From: a virus
IMG/VR virus record: IMGVR_UViG_3300026521_000314
Coordinates: 1 to 24,583 of that record
Length of the DNA: 24,583 nt
Direction: 5' to 3' (one strand)
Below the pieces are notes generated by a model, which had not been told where the DNA came from, did no database searches, and was given only the letters and a program-made list of their open reading frames with translations. Shown in pieces: positions 12,893-20,516 of this stretch. Made by a program: the position numbers and the translations under genes. Every line of letters starts with the position of its first letter. The stretch's first letter is position 1.

Positions 12893-12900
12893 TATTTATA
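12893..12900 (-). promoter_or_regulatory. T4-type late promoter for holin-like gene
   Basis: TATAAATA on the minus strand, directly downstream of a pyrimidine-rich tract (12901-12930) and 26 nt before ATG 12866. Confidence 0.72.
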
Positions 12901-12937
12901 AAAGGAGGAGGGAGGATTTGAGCGGGAGGGAGAATTC

Positions 12938-13891
12938 CTAAAGGAATTCTATTGTCGGGGTCATCATTAGCTCGACACAATAAGCAGCGGAATTGATAAC
13001 CTTGTCTCTGGCTCTCTGGTCCATATCTGCGTATTTTGCCGTTATGATGATAATGCTAGGATGTGAATCCTCTTTGAACCACTCATCAATATGCTTGAAT
13101 ACATATGTATACAGTGATGCTGGATCATCGATATTTTGTAATTTTTTTCTAACATCGCCGAAGTTTTTTGCTTTGATGAGATTCAGAATTTCTGTATATC
13201 TCGTTGCTGCATTGATGCTGTTTTCATCCACTATAAGTTTTTTATCCTGCACTGATTGCTGTAATGTAAGGACCATTTTTCTCACTGAAGGATACATGCT
13301 CTGCACGATAGGAGTAAGGTCTTTAGGTTCAAAGTGAACTTCCTCATTAGTTAAAATGAATTGCAATCTATTAAAAATTTGTAAGCCAATCTCTTTTTTG
13401 TTTTGATTGTACAGTGCATCAAAATCGAAATGAATAAACCTATTTCTGAGTGGTTCGATGATTTTTTCTTTATAATTACATGTCATTATGAATGTACTAT
13501 GTTGACTAAATTCCTCAATCAATCCCCTAAGGTTTTTCTGACCATCACCTGAGATTCCGTCTGCTTCATCGATAACAACAATTTTAGGAGAGTCATCAAT
13601 GCTAACTGAAGATATAAAATCTTTAACCTTACCTCTGAATGCATCAATACCAGCATTACCTGAACCGTTAATCCACATAACATCTGCATCCAAATCTTTT
13701 ATGATAGCTGTGACCAAACTTGTCTTTCCTAATCCGGCATTTACAGATGACAATAGAATGTGAGGAAATCTTCCTTCCTTGATGTATCCTTCAAATTTTT
13801 GCTTGGTGTCATGAGGTAAAATTACATCCTGCACTGTTTGAGGTCTATATTTTTCTGCCCATATGAATTGTTTGTTATCCACTTTTTTCAT
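12938..13891 (-). CDS. 44: Sliding clamp loader ATPase gp44
   Basis: A 317-aa AAA+ clamp loader subunit (RFC/DnaX type), which with gp62 opens the gp45 clamp and loads it on primed DNA. It opens with W-A-E-K-Y-R-P-Q-T-V (11-20), the RFC signature, then Walker A N-A-G-L-G-K-T (51-57), Walker B V-V-I-D-E-A-D (105-111), sensor 1 M-T-C-N-Y and the S-R-C-equivalent L-R-N-R-F (154-158). Length matches T4 gp44 (about 319). It has its own promoter module and RBS AAAGGAAAATTA. In T4 the next gene is 62; here the gp62-like genes are about 5 kb away. The stop lies inside a short inverted repeat (12931-12950). Confidence 0.95.
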   Translation of the reverse strand: MKKVDNKQFIWAEKYRPQTVQDVILPHDTKQKFEGYIKEGRFPHILLSSVNAGLGKTSLVTAIIKDLDADVMWINGSGNAGIDAFRGKVKDFISSVSIDDSPKIVVIDEADGISGDGQKNLRGLIEEFSQHSTFIMTCNYKEKIIEPLRNRFIHFDFDALYNQNKKEIGLQIFNRLQFILTNEEVHFEPKDLTPIVQSMYPSVRKMVLTLQQSVQDKKLIVDENSINAATRYTEILNLIKAKNFGDVRKKLQNIDDPASLYTYVFKHIDEWFKEDSHPSIIIITAKYADMDQRARDKVINSAAYCVELMMTPTIEFL

Positions 13892-13916
13892 TAATTTTCC
13901 TTTATTTTTATGTTAT

Positions 13917-13938
13917 ATTTTATCTAAATTTTACTTAA
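13917..13938 (-). promoter_or_regulatory. Middle/early promoter module for gp44
   Basis: Minus strand TTAAGTAA (13938-13931), spacer AATTTAGA, TAAAAT (13922-13917). The -10 deviates by one base. Confidence 0.7.
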
Positions 13939-13944
13939 AATCAT

Positions 13945-14517
13945 TCAAATTTCTATGACGTCATTCATTAGATTTTTGACTTCCATCATAGATTTCTGAC
14001 TGAATGTTACATATAGGAGTAAAGATTTGATATTTTTATATAAAAAGCCATCAATTCTGCTCTTTAAGATTTCATTGGTATCGATATTTTTTACGATTAC
14101 ATAAAAATAATATGTGTACCAATGAATCTCATTCTTTCTATATGCTTCGGCCATGTACTCGTATGAAGGATTAGGTTCATTGAGCATAATCTTATCAATG
14201 TCCTCTTTTAAAAATTTTCTGTAATATATGATTTCGTTTTTGAATGTCATTACTGCTTTTTCGTCAAGGTCTTTTAATTCCTGAAATGCCGATATTAATG
14301 ATGAAGGTTTCTTCACAAAATTAATATATAGTGCTCCTAAAATAAAATTTTCTCTCGACCATTCCTCATATTGATTGTAAGGGAATACAGCCTTCATTTT
14401 CTCTCGTTTTGCTTTGCCATGAGAGACACTCAGTGTTCGTTTTGCGTTTTTAGATTTTGTACTAAAAGCAAAATATACTCCAGCCATAATGTTATATTGC
14501 TCGTTATATCCTAACAT
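13945..14517 (-). CDS. Hypothetical protein between gp33-like gene and gp44
   Basis: A 190-aa protein I do not recognise. It is aromatic-rich and mostly helical, with a basic N-terminal stretch (S-H-G-K-A-K-R-E-K-M-K) and an internal Y-Y-F-Y-V-I-V segment. It has no signal peptide, clear transmembrane helix or nucleotide-binding motif. It starts 3 nt after the stop of the gp33-like gene and is probably translationally coupled to it. In T4 the sliding clamp gp45 lies just upstream of 44; this protein occupies that place but does not look like gp45 (length 228, clamp beta-strand repeats not seen). A role with late transcription or clamp loading is only suggested by position. Confidence 0.75.
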   Translation of the reverse strand: MLGYNEQYNIMAGVYFAFSTKSKNAKRTLSVSHGKAKREKMKAVFPYNQYEEWSRENFILGALYINFVKKPSSLISAFQELKDLDEKAVMTFKNEIIYYRKFLKEDIDKIMLNEPNPSYEYMAEAYRKNEIHWYTYYFYVIVKNIDTNEILKSRIDGFLYKNIKSLLLYVTFSQKSMMEVKNLMNDVIEI

Positions 14518-14520
14518 TTT

Positions 14521-14796
14521 CTACCATTCCTCTTCGTCAAGTTCATTATCTCTGAGTTCCATTTCTTCATCAGTCATTTTAAAATATTTTTGTTCTTGTA
14601 GTTGTTTTTTGAAAATGTTTACAAAAATCTCATGCTCTGATAGAATGTTACCAATTTCTTGCAATGATACATTTGAACGATATGAATATTCGATAATCGT
14701 GTCCATTAATGTTAAATCATCACATTTGTGTCTTCTGAACTCATAAATATTTTCTATGAGTTCTTCGGCGTCTGTTTTTAATTTTGTTTTATCCAT
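14521..14796 (-). CDS. 33: Probable late-transcription co-activator (gp33-like)
   Basis: A 91-aa acidic helical protein. The segment L-T-L-M-D-T-I-I-E-Y-S-Y-R-S-N-V-S-L-Q-E-I-G followed by helices around K-K-Q-L-Q-E-Q-K-Y-F resembles T4-type late co-activators of the gp33 family, in which a D-A/T-I-x-x-Y helix is followed by a V-x-x-I-x-x-L-I helix. It ends D-E-E-E-W, close to the N-D-E-W end of gp55 in this window. T4 gp33 and gp55 both attach to the sliding clamp by similar C-terminal motifs, so this supports the pairing. It has a promoter module immediately upstream and is followed by the 190-aa gene. The family call is by pattern only. Confidence 0.6.
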   Translation of the reverse strand: MDKTKLKTDAEELIENIYEFRRHKCDDLTLMDTIIEYSYRSNVSLQEIGNILSEHEIFVNIFKKQLQEQKYFKMTDEEMELRDNELDEEEW

Positions 14797-14826
14797 GCTT
14801 ATCCATTTTTTATCCTCTTTTGATAT

Positions 14827-14848
14827 ATTATATCCAAAAATTACTTAA
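14827..14848 (-). promoter_or_regulatory. Middle/early promoter module for gp33-like gene
   Basis: Minus strand TTAAGTAA (14848-14841), spacer TTTTTGGA, TATAAT (14832-14827). The box contains the TAA stop of gene 46. Confidence 0.75.
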
Positions 14849-16946
14849 TATCCTGAACACTGAGTGCACTAAATTTGTCTCGTTTAACCTGAACACTTCT
14901 GTCGAAAACCTCCACCTTTTCCTTAATTTGTTCGTTATGAGAAATGATAATAACGTTTTTCTTTTTGCTAAATTCATTTTTTAGTATATATAGTAATTCC
15001 TCGCGACCATTTGTATCCAATGAACCATCCAAAATCTCATCGAGGAATAAAAGGTTTGTCGTAATACCATTTTTTTCTTCGATGAGTCTCAAAAAGCTGA
15101 ATAAAATGCTAAATGAAATTCTCATTTTTTGACCGTTACTCAATGAATTGTATTCTGAATGATTCTCCCTGGAAATAATTTTTTCCTTGAAATTTTTATC
15201 AATCACAAAATTGAATTCATTCAATGAGAATGCTTCCAGGAAATAATTTATGCCTTTATTCAGGAATGGCACTGTCCTTGCAATAACCTGTCCTTTCAGG
15301 TTATTCTCCCCTTTGTCACTGAGCATATTCATGAGGTAATTCAGGTCCTGGAGCGCTTTGTTTTCCGTTAGTAAATCTGCCTTTATCAAATCTCGATGCT
15401 CAATTTTGGCCTTCAATGAATCCTCATCGATTTCCACGAGTTCCACTGCCTTCAATTCCTTGAGTTTTTGAATGTAATATTCAACGAGGTCTTCGTTCTC
15501 CCTGAGAGTGTTTTTGATGTGCTTAGATTTTAGCAATTTTTCCTTGTAAGCCTCGAGTGTGCTCTCAATCCCGTTAATTTTATCCTGAATATCATCGCGT
15601 TCCTTGCGTTTATGACTGTAATGTTTGTCCTTCAGGATTTTTTGTTCGTCATTCCTTGCATCCGTTAAGGTCTGCTTCCTCGTGTTATATTCTGTTTTAT
15701 TGTGTTCTTTCATGTTCATGAGGCTAGAATCCAGGATATCCATATCAGCCTTCAATTTTGCATTCTCATCGGCGAGGACCTTCGTTAAATCCTGATATTC
15801 TGTCAATGAGACAATCTCATCCTCCGTTATGTCCACGAGATAATTTGTGGCATCGCATTTTTTGCATTTTATCGAACCCTTTTTTGCTGCTTGAATGTGC
15901 GTAATTTTGGTGTTTAGTTCGCTTATTTTTTGCTTGTTATCTGCAATTTTTTCGTAAGCCTTCATTTTTTGCTCGTTTAAATCCGTGTATTCGGTGCTTT
16001 CAAGGTTGTAATACCAATCATCCAATTTTTTGATGTTGCCTTCATACACCGTTTGCATTTCCTGAAGTTCATCCTCCGAAATTTCCTGAGCCTCCATGTT
16101 AAGGTCTGTTAATGTTTGTTTATGCTCCAGGAGTTCCATGTTCAGAATGTCATACGATTCCTTGAGTTCCTTGAGTTTTTTGATACCTTCCTTGTATCTT
16201 TGGACATTGACCTCAGTATCATGAAGACTCTCCTCGGTATGCTTAATGTTGTCTTCATGATGCTTTAGAAAATTTTCATTTTGCTTTTTTGCTTGCTCTA
16301 TCATAATTTTTTCTGACTCAATGCTTGCTTCGATAATCTTGAGTTCGTAATCTATGTCCTTCTGCTTGAGTTTGACGTCATTCATTCTGTTTTTGATTTT
16401 TTCCGTAAGGTTCAGGAAAATGCTTGTGTCAGTGATAACCTGAAACAGTGATTCCTTCTCCTTCGGTGTTAAATCCATGAAACTTTTTGAACCGTCAAGG
16501 TTTGCGCTGATTGAAATTAGTTGCCTAAAAACTGTATCGTTCATTTTCAGGATTTCTTCCTCGAGGAAAATCTGGTATTCCCTGGTCGTTGCCTTTTCAG
16601 GAATCTCAACATAATCGTCATCAATTTTTTTGTAAATGATAAAAATATTTTTTTTCTGTCCTCGTTCAATTTTGTAATGAACCTCAGAATTTGCCGAATC
16701 TCCGATGCTGAAATAAACTTCAACCATAAGGCCTCTGTTTGTTACGTCATTGATGAGAGAGCCATTTTTGATTTTCCTAAAAGGCTTACCGAAAAGGCCA
16801 TAGAATAAGGCATCTGACTGTGAAGATTTTCCTGTTCCATTTTTGCCGGTTATGATATCCATGCCTTTTTTAAATTTGTACTCTGTGAATGAGTTTCCGT
16901 AACTCAAAAAATTCTTCCACTTCACTGATGTAAATGTTATGTTCAT
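14841..16946 (-). CDS. 46: Recombination endonuclease subunit gp46 (Rad50/SbcC-like)
   Basis: A 701-aa SMC-like ATPase that with gp47 resects double-strand ends and feeds recombination-dependent replication. Walker A is G-K-N-G-T-G-K-S-S (34-42). A long coiled coil (about 180-560) is broken by the zinc hook C-K-K-C (361-364). The ABC signature is L-S-N-G-Q-K-M (602-608), Walker B is L-L-F-L-D-E (632-637), and the H-loop is I-S-H-N (about 667-670). Somewhat longer than T4 gp46 (560), mostly in the coiled coil. It starts 3 nt after the end of gene 47 in the same operon, 55-47-46. Confidence 0.95.
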   Translation of the reverse strand: MNITFTSVKWKNFLSYGNSFTEYKFKKGMDIITGKNGTGKSSQSDALFYGLFGKPFRKIKNGSLINDVTNRGLMVEVYFSIGDSANSEVHYKIERGQKKNIFIIYKKIDDDYVEIPEKATTREYQIFLEEEILKMNDTVFRQLISISANLDGSKSFMDLTPKEKESLFQVITDTSIFLNLTEKIKNRMNDVKLKQKDIDYELKIIEASIESEKIMIEQAKKQNENFLKHHEDNIKHTEESLHDTEVNVQRYKEGIKKLKELKESYDILNMELLEHKQTLTDLNMEAQEISEDELQEMQTVYEGNIKKLDDWYYNLESTEYTDLNEQKMKAYEKIADNKQKISELNTKITHIQAAKKGSIKCKKCDATNYLVDITEDEIVSLTEYQDLTKVLADENAKLKADMDILDSSLMNMKEHNKTEYNTRKQTLTDARNDEQKILKDKHYSHKRKERDDIQDKINGIESTLEAYKEKLLKSKHIKNTLRENEDLVEYYIQKLKELKAVELVEIDEDSLKAKIEHRDLIKADLLTENKALQDLNYLMNMLSDKGENNLKGQVIARTVPFLNKGINYFLEAFSLNEFNFVIDKNFKEKIISRENHSEYNSLSNGQKMRISFSILFSFLRLIEEKNGITTNLLFLDEILDGSLDTNGREELLYILKNEFSKKKNVIIISHNEQIKEKVEVFDRSVQVKRDKFSALSVQDIK

Positions 16947-16949
16947 ATA

Positions 16950-18086
16950 TTATCCTTCTGCATTGTCTGTTTGAACCTCTGCCAAAAGTTCGTTAAGGAG
17001 AGGAAGCAAATCTTCCCTTGTTTCCTTGATGGTGTCTATGATTAAAGATTTTGTATCTTTTTGATCAATGGCTTCATTGTCAAGGATGTAATCTGTGCCT
17101 ATAATCTCACTCAATTCCTGATTATTCACAATTGATGTTTTGAGGTCTGCTTTTTTCATTTTGTATAGAACCTCTTCATAAGCATCGTCTGCGTGATGAT
17201 TGATGAATGTCTTAATCTCATGATTTTTGAGTGTAGGTAGCAATTCCTCAAATTCCTCACCGCTCAAATATAATGAATGAGGCTTTAAGCCTTTAACCTC
17301 AATGAATTTTCCTTGAGTATCTTGAGTGTCATCATATTTAACCTTGATGAATTTTTTGGATGACTCATTCGGAATGTAATCTAACGAAAATCCGTCGAAA
17401 TGATAAAATCCTTTCATGTCATTGTAATCTGACCAATTCAATTGATGTAGACTTCCTACATATTTTAAAAAACCTTTGATATTCCTGAGATGATAATGCC
17501 CACTGAATACACCCTTAAGCCTTTCGTTTTCTTGGAAAAATGCTTCTGTCAATTCTGATGATACATCCATCACTCCTGGGACCATAGCAAAATTTCTAAC
17601 CTCAAAATGTCCTAAAACATAATCCTGGTCCTTGAGTTCTGCTTTTTCTAATTTTTTGCCTTTTGTCATCCAAGGAATGACATATACATTCATTTCGCCA
17701 ATTTTTATATATTCTCTCTCACTGAATACATGCACATTGTCATAGATGTCTGAAATTGTATCTACGAGTGCAATGTCCAAACTCTCCCTCAATGCTATAT
17801 CATGATTGCCTTTTAGTGTAAATAATTCTATATTTTCATTTTTAAGAACATCAAAAAATTCTTTTTTGAGTGTCTCAAACCAAATTATGTCTGCCGTTGT
17901 TCTGTTATCGAAAATATCACCTAATTGAAATATTTGTTTTATGTTATTTTCTTTCATATAAGGGATTATTTGATTATTAAAAACCTTAATCTGATCCCTT
18001 AGAACATTGACAGAGAATCGTTTGAGGCCAAAATGAATGTCTCCAAGGATTATGATGTCACTGTCTAATTTCCTTAATTCCCTCAT
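16950..18086 (-). CDS. 47: Recombination endonuclease subunit gp47 (Mre11/SbcD-like)
   Basis: A 378-aa metallophosphoesterase nuclease, partner of gp46. The five phosphoesterase motifs are present: G-D-I-H-F-G (15-20), G-D-I-F-D-N-R (56-62), K-G-N-H-D (92-96), L-G-H-F-E-V (158-163) and F-S-G-H-Y-H (194-199). These supply the two-metal site for 3'-5' exonuclease and endonuclease activity. Length is close to T4 gp47 (339). The C-terminal capping region (after about 250) is less conserved and would contact gp46. It follows gene 55 by 9 nt and is co-transcribed with 55 and 46. Confidence 0.95.
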   Translation of the reverse strand: MRELRKLDSDIIILGDIHFGLKRFSVNVLRDQIKVFNNQIIPYMKENNIKQIFQLGDIFDNRTTADIIWFETLKKEFFDVLKNENIELFTLKGNHDIALRESLDIALVDTISDIYDNVHVFSEREYIKIGEMNVYVIPWMTKGKKLEKAELKDQDYVLGHFEVRNFAMVPGVMDVSSELTEAFFQENERLKGVFSGHYHLRNIKGFLKYVGSLHQLNWSDYNDMKGFYHFDGFSLDYIPNESSKKFIKVKYDDTQDTQGKFIEVKGLKPHSLYLSGEEFEELLPTLKNHEIKTFINHHADDAYEEVLYKMKKADLKTSIVNNQELSEIIGTDYILDNEAIDQKDTKSLIIDTIKETREDLLPLLNELLAEVQTDNAEG

Positions 18087-18095
18087 TCCTCCTCC

Positions 18096-19355
18096 TTACC
18101 ATTCATCATTAAAGGCATTTTCTTCCATGGTATTAGCCTCAATTTTTGCCAATGAAACCTGTTGCTTTTTTGTTAATCCTGTTTTATAATCGTAACCGTT
18201 CACTGCTTTGCTCTTTGCAGATTTTTTTGCTTTTTTAAGGAAAACCTCTTTTGGTGTTTTGGTTGTTATGATGAGGTTCAGGGTATTCATGTTTTTCGGA
18301 GCATTAATCTCATTATGGATCATTTCATTAACTTCAGAAATAAGAATTTCACTAGGCATCTGAATGAACAATGTGTCTTTCGTTACATTATCTGCAATAC
18401 TGCTGTACTGCAATTCCAAATCTTTAATATAGTCATCGTAATATTCATCCTTCTCATTTTCAGGAGTGCTCTCTGCAAGGTATTCGATTTCCTGCTTGAT
18501 TGCTTTGTTTTGCTGTAATGTCTCATTGATGCACTCAATCGTATCATAACCCTTCAAGATTTTGTTCTTGATTGTCTGTAAGTTATCTTTTTTGAGAATT
18601 TTTACTGTATACACTGAATTTATGTCGATGCTATAATCCTCAGTGTCATCATCTGCATCACTCCCGTTGGTATCCTGAATAAGCATATTTTTCACGCCAT
18701 CAAAATTGTGTGTCTCATACGATATTGTGTCTTTCAGGAATTCACCCTCTGCCTTCCTGATATTGATGATGTTAATGAATGCATTAAAGCAAATTTGAGT
18801 AACATAAGCAAAGGCCTTAGATTTTTCTCCTGTCCTTTTTGACAGAAGGTTAACATCAAAATTGTCAAGGTAAAGGAGAGTTTTCTCGATTGCATTGCTG
18901 AAAAAATCTGTAGCCCAATTGTCACTGTATCCTGAGAAACTTGGCATTGTCCTGATATTTTTTATCATTAGCAAAAGCATTATCCCGAATCGCTCTTTTG
19001 AAGGCTCTGCTTGTAATGTTAGATTTTGAATGTATTTTAGGCTTTCCTTGATTTTATTCTGTGTTTCCAACGGAAGGCTTTTGTCGTTGTCCCTATTTTT
19101 TAGGTCTGTAATGTATTCCTCTTTTTGAATGAGGAAATTTTCTTGAATCATTTCTTCTGTCAATGGTGCAGGTATGTTCTCAAGGTATTTGATGTTTGCT
19201 TTGAGTGCTCGTTGAGACACTGTATCCTGATATTCTGGTTTTTCGAGGTCTTTTTTGAAACGATTGATCTTTTTTTGATTATCATAATCCCATTTTTCCT
19301 GAATCTCATCAGATGTCATTGTTTGCACACGCTTAAGCTGATTGGCATATTTCAT
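18096..19355 (-). CDS. 55: Late sigma factor gp55, enlarged
   Basis: The T4-type late-promoter sigma factor, which directs host RNA polymerase to TATAAATA. The conserved core lies at about residues 122-206: R-F-G-I-M-L-L, then F-S-G-Y-S-D-N-W and A-Y-V-T-Q-I-C-F-N-A-F, close to T4 gp55 (F-S-G-Y-T-Q-S-W, A-Y-I-T-Q-A-C-F-N-A-F). The protein is about 419 aa against 185 in T4, with a helical N-terminal extension of about 120 residues and a long C-terminal part. It ends A-F-N-D-E-W, a possible clamp-binding tail. Start is uncertain: ATG 19355 overlaps the stop of a 13-codon upstream frame, TTG 19364 is in frame, and AAGGAG lies about 23 nt before the ATG. Promoter module at 19446. Confidence 0.92.
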   Translation of the reverse strand: MKYANQLKRVQTMTSDEIQEKWDYDNQKKINRFKKDLEKPEYQDTVSQRALKANIKYLENIPAPLTEEMIQENFLIQKEEYITDLKNRDNDKSLPLETQNKIKESLKYIQNLTLQAEPSKERFGIMLLLMIKNIRTMPSFSGYSDNWATDFFSNAIEKTLLYLDNFDVNLLSKRTGEKSKAFAYVTQICFNAFINIINIRKAEGEFLKDTISYETHNFDGVKNMLIQDTNGSDADDDTEDYSIDINSVYTVKILKKDNLQTIKNKILKGYDTIECINETLQQNKAIKQEIEYLAESTPENEKDEYYDDYIKDLELQYSSIADNVTKDTLFIQMPSEILISEVNEMIHNEINAPKNMNTLNLIITTKTPKEVFLKKAKKSAKSKAVNGYDYKTGLTKKQQVSLAKIEANTMEENAFNDEW

Positions 19356-19393
19356 ATGATACAATTCAAATCGTATGTCTCCTTCGTTGACAT
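19352..19393 (-). CDS. Possible 13-residue leader peptide upstream of gp55
   Basis: ATG 19393 opens a frame M-S-T-K-E-T-Y-D-L-N-C-I-I whose TGA overlaps the gp55 ATG (ATGA). It contains the AAGGAG that is too far from the gp55 start to act directly. This would suit translational coupling, but it may also be chance. Confidence 0.3.
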   Translation of the reverse strand: MSTKETYDLNCII

Positions 19394-19445
19394 GCTGTCT
19401 TATTGATTGTTTTTTTTTTTATCCTTTAAATCTGTATATAGAAAC

Positions 19446-19467
19446 ATTATAACTAAAATTTTCTTAA
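19446..19467 (-). promoter_or_regulatory. Middle/early promoter module for 55-47-46 operon
   Basis: Minus strand TTAAGAAA (19467-19460, one mismatch to TTAAGTAA), spacer ATTTTAGT, TATAAT (19451-19446). Confidence 0.7.
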
Positions 19468-19480
19468 TTTTTATATTTTT

Positions 19481-19488
19481 TATAAATA
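19481..19488 (+). promoter_or_regulatory. T4-type late promoter for tail tube-like gene
   Basis: TATAAATA on the plus strand, 21 nt before ATG 19510. Confidence 0.8.
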
Positions 19489-19509
19489 ATCCTAAACAAA
19501 GGAGTCATC

Positions 19510-19971
19510 ATGTCAGTCAGAAATTTTAGTCACAACAGCAATTTCTTTTTTCAAACAAACCTTTTCAATGAAGAGGAAACATCATATGCAATCCAGGAGG
19601 TTAATCTGCCGGGAGTGTCATTCAGTCACATTCAAGCATCTGCCAGGTCTGTAATGGGGAATTTCCAGGGTGATACATTAACATTCAATGATCTAACACT
19701 AAACCTGATAATCGATGAAGATTTGGTTGTCTGGAAGGAAATCATGAACAAAATGCTTACCATGAGAAATCCCGAAAATGAACTTGGTGAACTCGTCGAA
19801 AAATACAGTTACCTTGAGATTCATGATGACAATTCTAAACAAATTTTAAAATTAGAATTCAAGGACTGTATGATCGAGAGTATCGATGACCTTGCATATA
19901 ACACAACATCCGAGGATGAGGTTATTACATGCAGTATCACTATCAAATACGATTATTTCGTGATTATTTAA
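19510..19971 (+). CDS. Tail tube-type protein (gp19-like fold)
   Basis: A 153-aa structural protein on the plus strand. The pattern V-N-L-P-G-V-S (about 33-39), then G-D-T-L-T-F-N-D-L-T-L-N-L-I-I-D-E-D-L (about 56-74), and a C-terminal E-V-I-T-C-S-I-T-I-K-Y-D-Y-F matches the tail-tube fold of T4 gp19, where G-D-R-T-F-D-D-W-T-V and A-L-D-Y-W occupy the same places. Length is close to gp19 (163). It could also be another member of this fold, such as a tube cap or initiator. It has a textbook late promoter and RBS AAAGGAGTC. It is the only structural gene here transcribed rightward, divergent from 55. Confidence 0.7.
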   Translation: MSVRNFSHNSNFFFQTNLFNEEETSYAIQEVNLPGVSFSHIQASARSVMGNFQGDTLTFNDLTLNLIIDEDLVVWKEIMNKMLTMRNPENELGELVEKYSYLEIHDDNSKQILKLEFKDCMIESIDDLAYNTTSEDEVITCSITIKYDYFVII

Positions 19972-19985
19972 TTATTTTAGTTAAT

Positions 19986-20516
19986 TTATCTTATTCTTGA
20001 TATGTAATTATCAGCGGCAATTTTAGCAAAATCTTTTTCGTCATTTAATATACTCATAAGTTTTTCTGGCCCGTCTAAATCGGCCCTCAGTATAAGTTCT
20101 TCATCTGACAATAACAATGCCAGAGTATCCATTAGAGATTTATATTTTGAATTTTCTTTTTGCTCTTCTGTAAATACATTTATCCATATGTCTGATAACA
20201 AATACAGAATATTTTGTGTTATGATTTTATTGTCTATGAAATCATCTTCGAGGTCTTTTATATTTCTTATATCCTCTCTCGTTTTGTCCTTAAGTCTTTT
20301 TGCCTGTAAAGTTTCCTTAAAAAGGCTTTTGAATTCTTGTTCAGTTATTTCTTGAACATTTATTTCTTCTTTTTGGGCTGTGATGAAGTCTTGTACTTCA
20401 TCATCTGTTATGTCCACCTCTATGATATTGTCACTAAATTTTGTAACTAATTCCTTGTAATTTGGTGTATAAGTTGTAAACTCATCTTTGTAATCCTGAT
20501 ATGTAAAGTATTTCAT
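19986..20516 (-). CDS. Hypothetical acidic helical protein, late gene
   Basis: A 176-aa protein that I do not recognise. It is acidic and almost entirely helical, with no membrane segment or catalytic motif. ATG 20516 has RBS AAAGGAGACATAA and a late promoter at 20543-20550, so it is expressed late. It ends 14 nt from the stop of the convergent tail tube-like gene. Context (tail genes on both sides) and composition would fit a tail assembly chaperone, but that is position-based inference. It does not contain reverse transcriptase motifs, although it occupies the place where a DGR reverse transcriptase would be expected. Confidence 0.75.
   Translation of the reverse strand: MKYFTYQDYKDEFTTYTPNYKELVTKFSDNIIEVDITDDEVQDFITAQKEEINVQEITEQEFKSLFKETLQAKRLKDKTREDIRNIKDLEDDFIDNKIITQNILYLLSDIWINVFTEEQKENSKYKSLMDTLALLLSDEELILRADLDGPEKLMSILNDEKDFAKIAADNYISRIR

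Noticed and set aside
12931-12950. Inverted repeat at the end of gene 44 as a terminator
   Set aside because: The loop is only 2-3 nt, there is no U run, and the repeat includes coding sequence and the stop codon; recorded as a weak structure only.
12867-12980. N-terminal extension of the holin-like protein to 140 aa
   Set aside because: It overlaps the end of gene 44, has no RBS, and includes non-protein-like proline-rich sequence; ATG 12866 has GAGGAGAT.
13945-14517. Sliding clamp gp45
   Set aside because: Position fits, but length and the aromatic-rich helical sequence do not match the beta-rich clamp repeats.
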